Of a stretch of 26,520 nt of DNA, positions 20,459-26,520 are shown in pieces. The position numbers were made by a program, and so were the translations under genes. Where the stretch lies: NCBI GenBank assembly GCA_024220525.1, contig JAMYWO010000414.1, positions 3,105 through 29,624 on the forward strand. Reading direction: 5' to 3'. Numbering within the stretch: position 1 is the stretch's first letter; every line of letters begins with the position of its first letter. The notes under the pieces are model-generated. The model ran no database searches and was not told the DNA's origin. It saw only the letters and a program-made list of their open reading frames with translations. Origin of the DNA: Cochliopodium minus. Lineage: Eukaryota; Discosea; Himatismenida; Cochliopodiidae.

Positions 20459-21536
20459 ATGGATCCAAGGAACATCAGAACATCCTATTATAATCAATTA
20501 GGATTATCTAATCAAAAATTAAAGACTTCCATAGACGAGCTATTCAAAAAGAGGATAATAGATAAAGAAGCAATAAAGACGATATGCAAGGAATTTTCTT
20601 TGCCAAGTCAATATAGAGGAAAGATATGGAAAATAATCTTGTTGAATGATAAATTCAAGGTATGATAAAATTGTTAAGCAAAAAAAAATTCTTTCAAAAA
20701 ATTGAAATGAATCAAATCTGAACCAGAAAGACTATTTTATCAATTATTATTTTTTTTTGAAAAAAAAATGATAGGAAAGTTGGGAGTTTTGTGACAAACA
20801 AAGAGAAGAACAATATTTGGATCTTAAAAAAATAGCAATGCTTCAAAGAAACATCAACAAAGACCCGTACAACAACGATTTTGATGATGAAGACTTTAAA
20901 ACTTCTAAAAAAAAGAAAGAGAGCACTTATGAAACTTTGGTAACAGTGTTTAGAGTGCAAGGATTTTATCAAACAACAAATTCTGTTTTTTCATTTAATT
21001 CTACAGATAACATTTCTCAATTAGAAGCTATAGCAAAACTTTTTACAAACATTTTTAATTGTGAACACGAAGCATTTTTTTGCTTCAAAAATTTCATGTC
21101 TTTGATGGACCAGAACATGTACCATACTCAACAACAACATTCTTTTTTGAAGCTCGAAGAGAATGATGAAGGTTGTTATAACCAGATCTCGTATTGTTTG
21201 AGATTATTGGAGATAAAACACCCCAAAATTTTGAATCACATCAAAATATTGAACTTCCATCTGGATTCTTTTTTATACTCTTGGTTCAAAGGAAGGTTCA
21301 CTTCATGTAAATTTTCCATTTCAGATCTTTTAAAAATGTGGGACAAAATTGTTTGTGTTACAGTTGATTATATTGCTTGTTTTGGAGCTTCCATTTTGAC
21401 TATCATTCAAAACTACATTTTTGAGAAGAAGGAATCTAAACAAGTTGCCAATTTCTTGCTTCAACTGCCTTCTATAGATTATGATAAATTAATTGTTGTA
21501 GCAGAAGAGTATTATGAGACTTTAATTAATTTTTGA
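20459..21536 (+). CDS. TBC1D7-like TBC-domain protein (TSC complex subunit)
   Basis: 320 aa in two exons: 20459-20659 and 20775-21536 (stop TGA), intron GTATGA...ATAG, phase 0. It resembles human TBC1D7 (293 aa) along the length: NIRTSYYNQLG near the start (human NFRSVYYEKVG), FSLPSQYRGKIWKIILLN (human FPLPSMYRALVWKVLL), REEQYLDL (human RKEQYLDV), and SWFKGRFTSC with MWDKIV near the C-terminus (human LWFKRCFAGC, VWDKVV). TBC1D7 is the third subunit of the TSC1-TSC2 complex that restrains Rheb and mTORC1; its TBC fold lacks the Arg and Gln fingers of active Rab GAPs. Here too I see no IxxDxxR or YxQ motif in the expected places, so catalytic GAP activity is doubtful. Residues about 90-115 form an acidic/Lys-rich linker. 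An alternative is a divergent Rab GAP. Confidence 0.85.
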
Positions 21537-21621
21537 ATAAATAATTTGTTTTTTATTTTTATGTAAAAAACTTTTTAATTTGAATAATTGAAATTATTTT
21601 TTATATTTTTTATTTTTTTAT

Positions 21622-22839
21622 TTAATAAAAAAACCAAACACCAATCCCAATTCCAAATAATAATATTAAACCAGGCACCATCTTAGAAGGACTTCCATAA
21701 ATATCAACAAACCTCCCATAGAGAGGTAAAGAAGCGAAAGTGCACAATGACAAAAGAGTGATGTGAAAGCAAAACAACATCTTGGTTATTTTGTAAAGAA
21801 TTAAAGAATTCAAATTTCCAAGAAAATACAAAATAATTTCGTTAACAATCAAAATAACACTTTCCATAGCAGGCAAATACATAGCATAATGAGGAGCTTG
21901 AATACAAGCAATACAATTTTGATCTTTGTGGTGAGGCAAAGGGATGTTGAGTTTATATACAAATATGTTGGAAATGATGGAAGTTATGATGGAAATCATG
22001 AAGGGATAGAATATGCAGTAGGAGAGGCTACAATCGTTGGCTTTTTCGGAGAAGTTAAAGAAGAGAGTTACGATGGAAAGAAATAATAGTGAGAGGATGT
22101 GTATTCTTCTTCTAGATTCTTCATATCTTACATCTTCACCAAAAATAGACTAATAACAAAAGATAAAGGTTTGTCAAAAGAATTATCAAAAAGGAAATAA
22201 GGATATTAGAATATTCAATATTTTGTTTTTAGTTAAATTTCAATTTTCTTTTTGCATAAAGATATTCAAAGTTATTTTATGGTTGTATTGGCAAAATATA
22301 ATTTTTTGTTGAATTATTTCTGAATATTTGAGGAATATAAAAATTGTTGGATATTATTTTCTTGATAATATGAATTTTGTCCAACAAATATAAGATTAAT
22401 AGATAATTGAATGATTCTTAATGATTTCCATTTATATAGATGAGTCACTTTTACTTTTATAATTTGAATTTGAAAGAAATTAAGATATTACAGTGAATGA
22501 AACGAATGCATTGACAATGATCATCCTCAATTTACTATATTTAACATCTTTATTATTTTCATCCAATTCCAACCCCACCACTTCTATCCAACTCTTCCTC
22601 AAAATAATGCATCTCACCACATCATCTATAGCAAGATTCATATCTTTTCTGGATTGCTTCAATGTTTTCTTAGCACCATGATAATGTTGATGTGCAATCT
22701 GATGATTGTGCATCTCTTTATCTTTGTCTGTTAAATGATCGTGTGAATGCAATTTCCTATTATCTCTATGTTTGAGATTATGGCCATGATTATGTTTCTT
22801 ATTTGAATCGTATTCCATCGATATAATGTTATCATCCAT
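21622..22839 (-). CDS. Unrecognised His-rich membrane protein, about five transmembrane helices
   Basis: 291 aa in two exons: 22839-22492 and 22149-21622 (stop TAA); the 342-nt intron is phase 0. The cytosolic-looking N-terminus (about 116 residues, all of exon 1) is strikingly rich in His, Asp and Lys, with HNHGHN, HSHDH and HQHYHG clusters that could bind Zn or Cu. Exon 2 encodes about five hydrophobic helices: ILSLLFLSIVTLFF, YPFMISIITSIISNIFVY, a segment with PAMESVILIVNEIILYFL, one with MLFCFHITLLSLCTF, and a last with VPGLILLFGIGIGVWFF, ending directly in Tyr. A CIACIQAPHYAMY loop carries Cys/His. I do not recognise the family. A metal-related role is only suggested by the His clusters. 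It converges on the TBC1D7-like gene (85 bases apart) and diverges from the SANT/U-box gene. Confidence 0.75.
22150..22491 (-). other. 342-nt intron of the His-rich membrane protein gene
   Basis: Starts GTAATA, ends ATTAG. Contains a small inverted repeat: TTGTTGGA (22344-22351) and TCCAACAA (22380-22387), with inner arms TATTAT and ATAATA, about 44 bases in total. No clear target duplication was seen, so it is not called a transposon. Nothing else recognisable. Confidence 0.6.
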
Positions 22840-22982
22840 TTTTTATTTTATTCAAAATTTGTTCTTCATTTAATTTTAAAATCATTTCATTTGTTAAAAG
22901 GTAATGATGCAAAGACAAAGTATATCCTTTCTTGAATGTTTTAAACATTTTTGCATTGGGAAAAAAAAAAAAAAAAGAAAAA
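22840..22982. promoter_or_regulatory. Divergent promoter between the His-rich protein and SANT/U-box genes
   Basis: Start codons are 143 bases apart on opposite strands. An A-run (22962-22977) precedes the plus-strand ATG. An in-frame upstream ATG at 22932 would add 17 residues; the later ATG after the A-run was preferred because other genes here start that way. No defined element can be named. Confidence 0.4.
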
Positions 22983-25900
22983 ATGAGCAAAAAAACAACT
23001 GCAAAGAAAAAAATAGAAGTCGTTGAAGAAATTGATCCATTCCCCAAAACCATCTTCTTTGAAGAAGATGAGCCAAAATTCATACCAAGATATAAGGCGC
23101 CAAAAATCGTAAAGACAGGTTATTATTATAAATCAGTCCTATTCATAAAAGATCTGATTAAAATCTTCAATCTTAATCATATTTCAGAAATTATACCAAA
23201 ATATATGCATATTTTAATTAAGATCAATTATAAATCAAAAATAATGTGATATAATTCTTTTATCGAGCAATAATGTTGTAATTAAAAATTGATGAAAATG
23301 ATTAATATCTCTTTCTTTATTAAATTTTGAATAGTTTTTTTCAATAAACTATTTCCGTTATTAAATTTTTTTTAAAAAAACAGATATAAAAAGCAGATTG
23401 ATAGAGATGATGAAGAAAGAGAAGAAAAATCAAAAAAAGAGCGAAGAATCAGAAGAAGATGCAAACATAGAGGACTTCGCCGAAGATGGGCTCGAAAACA
23501 TCAGAAAGGAAAATCTATTCAAAGAAGAATTGACAGAGAATGAGAAGGATCTCATCCAGAAGAGATTGGAGATCCAGAAGCTGAAATTCGAAAAGTTGCA
23601 GAAGAAGAGGGAGAAGAAGATTTTCGACAAGATCCGGTCGATCCATGCCTTTTTGATCGATGAGGAGATCAAGACTGCTTTGGAGGAATGTGAGCAAGAT
23701 GAGGTAAGTACATATAAACATTTAAATAATTTATTTTTAATCGATATAAACAAAATTGATGTGAAGTACAAAGATTATCAAAAATAAATAATGGTATTTC
23801 AGTATCAAAAGAAATTCTTTTAATTTCAAATTAATTTCAAATATCATAGAATAAAATTAAATTCAATTTTAAATTTCAAAACAATTATGAAAGATATCAA
23901 AAATTCATATTTTGATCTTTTTTTTTTTTCAATTAGGACAAAGTGATCCTTTACCTCACAGATCCGTACTTCTTGAAGGCAATGAGAGAACACATCGCCA
24001 AGAAATATGAAAAGGAGCATCCTACAATCCAAGTCGTAACTCACGTCAGAAAAAAAGTCAAGACTCAAGCAAAGAAAACCCAAGAAGAGGCAACAAAGAG
24101 AGCTAAAAAGACGTGAAATAATTTTTTATTTTTATTTTATTTATTTTCATTTTTATTATTTTTTATTTTTATTTTTATTTAATTCATTTTTTTTTATGTT
24201 CATTATTTTTATATTTTTCTATTTTCATAATTTTTAAACAATTTTTTTTATTATTCATTTAGGAGAGGCAAAGGTTACGTTTACAAAAAACTCAGGTTGG
24301 ACGAAGCGATCCAGCAAGGAAACTTTGAGGGATGGTCCCCTGCCAGAGTCAAAGCTTTCCAAATGATAAACTCCAATCCCAATGCTTATTACTACAGGTT
24401 CAATCATCCTGATGTAAAAATATTAAAAAATAAAAGACTTGTTTTAAAAAAAAATTTTTTAATTTTAAAAAAAAAAATTAATTTTTAAAAAAAAAGACTT
24501 TTTTTATTTTTTGTATCAATTTAATTTTTTAAAATATTTTTTTTCTGACTATTTTAATTTTAATAAATTTATTCATTTAAATTAAAATATTTTACATCAG
24601 GAAAAGCAAAGAAATGGAAGGTGGTCTGTTGAGGAGAAAAAATTATTTTATGAAAGATTGAAAACAAATGGAGCAAAGTAAACTTTATTTTTATTATCAA
24701 ATCTTATTTTTAAAATTCTATCAAAAAAATTTTAAAGCAAAAATTGGGGTATTTTTGCGATGGCTATTCCGGGGAGAGTGGGATATCAATGCAGGTAAAA
24801 TAAATAAAAATAAAAAATAAATGACAGAAAAAATTAGAATTATAAAAAAAAATAAAATAAATAATAATTGAATAAAATAAAAAAAAAAAAAAAAAATAAT
24901 AATTGAATAAAAATAAAAAAATATTAACAATAATTAAAAACAAACGAAAATAATTGATATAAAAAACAAAAAAAATAAAAATAAAAAAAATAAAAATAAA
25001 TAAAAATAAAAATTAAATAAAATAAAATTCAAATAGTAACTTCTATCGTCAATTGATTGAAAGCGGAGAAATATCAGATCCTCATTACGAAATGGTGAAC
25101 GGCAAGGCCAAATATATATTTGGGAAAGGAAAGGGAGCAAGAAAGAATGCTTCTTCAGGGGAAATCGTCATAAAAGATGTTGTTCAAGAAAAGAAAAAGA
25201 GAGTAGTAAAAACCACAAAGAAAAGGAAAAAAGGTAACAATTTAAAATAAATATCTTTTTCAATTTTTATTTTTTATTTTTTATTTTTTATTTTTTATTT
25301 TTTATTTTTTATTTTTTATTTTTTATTTTTTGTTTTTACAACTTTATTTTTTAACCTTTTTGGTTTGTAGATAGTGAAGATGATGACGATGATGATGGAG
25401 ATGAAGAATTCAGGCTTCCATCATACGAAAGAGGAGGAACAAAGAAAAGGGGTGAAAAAAAAAATTATTTTTTTTATTTTATTTTATTTTATTTTAATTT
25501 TTTTATTGAATTATTTTTTTAATTTTTTAATTTTTTGTATTTTTTCTTTTATTTTTTTATTCATTGAATTTCTTTTTATTTTTTTAAAGTTACAAGATCC
25601 TCATCTTCTAATGATGTTGAACACATCAACACAAAGGGCGAGGATGGAGGAGTGGTCGAAAAATTTTCACGGATGTCAAAGCAAGATAGGGAAAGGTTAG
25701 AGAGAGAAGAAAAAAAGAAAAAAGAAAATCCTCTACCAGGTTTCGTAGATCCAATCACATTAGGTGAAAATAAAAAATTTAAATTAATTTTTATTTTATT
25801 TTATTTTTTATTTATTTTTTATTTTTTTTTGAATGTTTTTTTTTTATTTTATTTTATTTTTATTTATTTTATTAAAGTATTTTTGAATATTTTTTTTTTA

Positions 25901-26252
25901 TTTTATTTTTCATTATATTTTTTTTTTATTTTTATTTTTTCTTTTAATATATTTTTTGAATATTTTTTTTGTTTAATTTATTTACCTTAATTTATAAACT
26001 ATTTATTTTTTATTATAAAAAACATTTTCCAATTTTTTAAATTTGATTTTTCTTTTAATAGATGACGTTGTGGAGCCCATGATATCACCTCACGGACATG
26101 TCATGTCAAGAGAAAGTTGGCTGAGATGCCTCACAAGGGAAGACGGAAAAAACATTTGTCCTCTCACCAAAAAGCCCCTCAGCAGAAGAGAACTCGTGCC
26201 CTTAACTTGGGAAAATATAGAAGAATATAGACCTAAAATCGCAAATATTTGA
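22983..26252 (+). CDS. SANT/Myb-domain protein with C-terminal U-box
   Basis: 519 aa in ten exons: 22983-23118, 23384-23703, 23937-24112, 24263-24413, 24601-24677, 24738-24794, 25037-25233, 25371-25451, 25590-25763, 26062-26252; all phases fit. Residues 50-150 are highly charged and probably helical. About 210-260 is a conserved-looking block (GYVYKKLRLDEAI, WSPARVKAFQM). Residues 266-312 form a SANT/Myb repeat: GRWSVEEKKLFYERL, NWGIFAMAIPGRVGYQC, NFYRQLI, with the spaced Trp/Phe core. A Lys-rich basic segment (about 330-371) and an acidic D/E run (372-385) follow. Residues 449-519 read FVDPITLDDVVEPMISPHGH, then SRESWLRCL, ICPLTKKPLSRRELVPL, a U-box/RING-like fold without the full set of zinc ligands. 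Suggests a chromatin- or DNA-associated E3 ubiquitin ligase; substrates unknown. The first donor is an atypical GTTATT. Coding exons are GC-richer than elsewhere in the window. Confidence 0.88.
25269..25331 (+). repeat. Perfect 7-bp tandem repeat (ATTTTTT x 9) in an intron
   Basis: Nine head-to-tail ATTTTTT units fill positions 25269-25331 in the intron 25234-25370 of the SANT/U-box gene, T-rich on the sense strand. A length-variable microsatellite is likely. It may act as an extended polypyrimidine tract but no function is shown. Confidence 0.9.
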
Positions 26253-26520
26253 GAAAAATTAAAAAATGTGTCTTCAAAAAAAAAAAAATTTATTTTATAA
26301 TTTCTTGAGGTGATTTTTTTTTATTTGAATACCATTTTTAACACGATAAAAATCATTCATCTTACAATTAATTCAAAATTGTTATTTACATACAGTGGTT
26401 GGTTCGCATTATCTTCAGAAAAACAACCCAATTATCTTTAAAAAATAAATAAAATATGAATAGAATCAGCAGTGGATATCATTCAGAACATCTCTTGATT
26501 TATTGTTGTAAAATCTTAAT
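26253..26520. other. Window end, no supported gene
   Basis: After the SANT/U-box stop there are 268 AT-rich bases. An A-run lies about 25 bases after the stop, possibly part of the 3' UTR. An ATG at 26457 opens a frame to the window edge (about 21 codons) but nothing supports it as a gene. Confidence 0.4.

Noticed and set aside
22344-22387. Small inverted repeat with TTGTTGGA ends as a second MITE family
   Set aside because: The arms are short, there is one copy, and no target-site duplication could be seen.
23119-23249. Read-through of the first exon of the SANT/U-box gene to a stop at 23249
   Set aside because: Splicing at 23118 to 23384 keeps one frame through nine further exons; the read-through tail is AT-rich and intron-like.
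23430-23771. Ser/Phe-rich minus-strand open frame
   Set aside because: It is the shadow of a Lys/Glu-rich exon of the SANT/U-box gene, whose phase joins both neighbouring exons.
26457-26520. Open frame from an ATG to the window edge
   Set aside because: Only about 21 codons, no recognisable sequence, and the window ends before a splice site or stop could test it.

Overview
The window is nuclear DNA of an AT-rich, very intron-dense microbial eukaryote. Coding exons are interrupted by dozens of GT-AG introns, mostly about 50-80 nt. Donors are mostly GTAAA/GTAAG; acceptors are TAG, AAG or CAG. Introns are T-rich on the sense strand and start codons sit just after A-runs. Reconstructed genes end in TAA or TGA and read with the standard code. 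Proteins lack the long Asn/Gln tracts of Dictyostelium. I cannot name the lineage; an amoeboid or amoeboflagellate protist would fit. All gene models below were spliced by eye, with phases checked exon by exon except in the middle and C-terminal part of the large receptor gene.

Layout. A minus-strand block fills 47-19726: an unrecognised 314-aa protein with a possible myristoylation signal (47-1050); a very large cysteine-rich secretory-pathway protein ending in a TOM1/THH1-like seven-helix membrane domain (1723-9057); a TPP1-like sedolisin protease (9517-12420); a GT32/OCH1-like glycosyltransferase with a coiled-coil tail (12578-14377); an acylation-signal-bearing DH-PH-FYVE Rho GEF (14576-16622); and a POT/PTR2 peptide transporter (16833-19726). 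A divergent promoter then leads to plus-strand LSM3 (19834-20381) and a TBC1D7 homologue (20459-21536). A His-rich five-helix membrane protein (21622-22839, minus) converges on these and diverges from a SANT/Myb plus U-box protein (22983-26252, plus).

Shared themes, by inference only: sedolisin and peptide transporter suit lysosomal protein digestion and peptide export; the GEF, receptor-like protein and TBC1D7 suit membrane and growth signalling. Ordinary eukaryotic genes are not operons, so adjacency is weak evidence.

Most notable: (i) an 86-bp foldback MITE present twice with TA target duplications; (ii) extreme microexons (8 and 16 nt well supported, 2 nt proposed); (iii) the joining of a giant Cys-rich ectodomain to a TOM1-like seven-helix domain; (iv) a peptide transporter without the ExxER motif; (v) a SANT/U-box fusion. 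I found no CRISPR array, tRNA, rRNA or virus-derived element.
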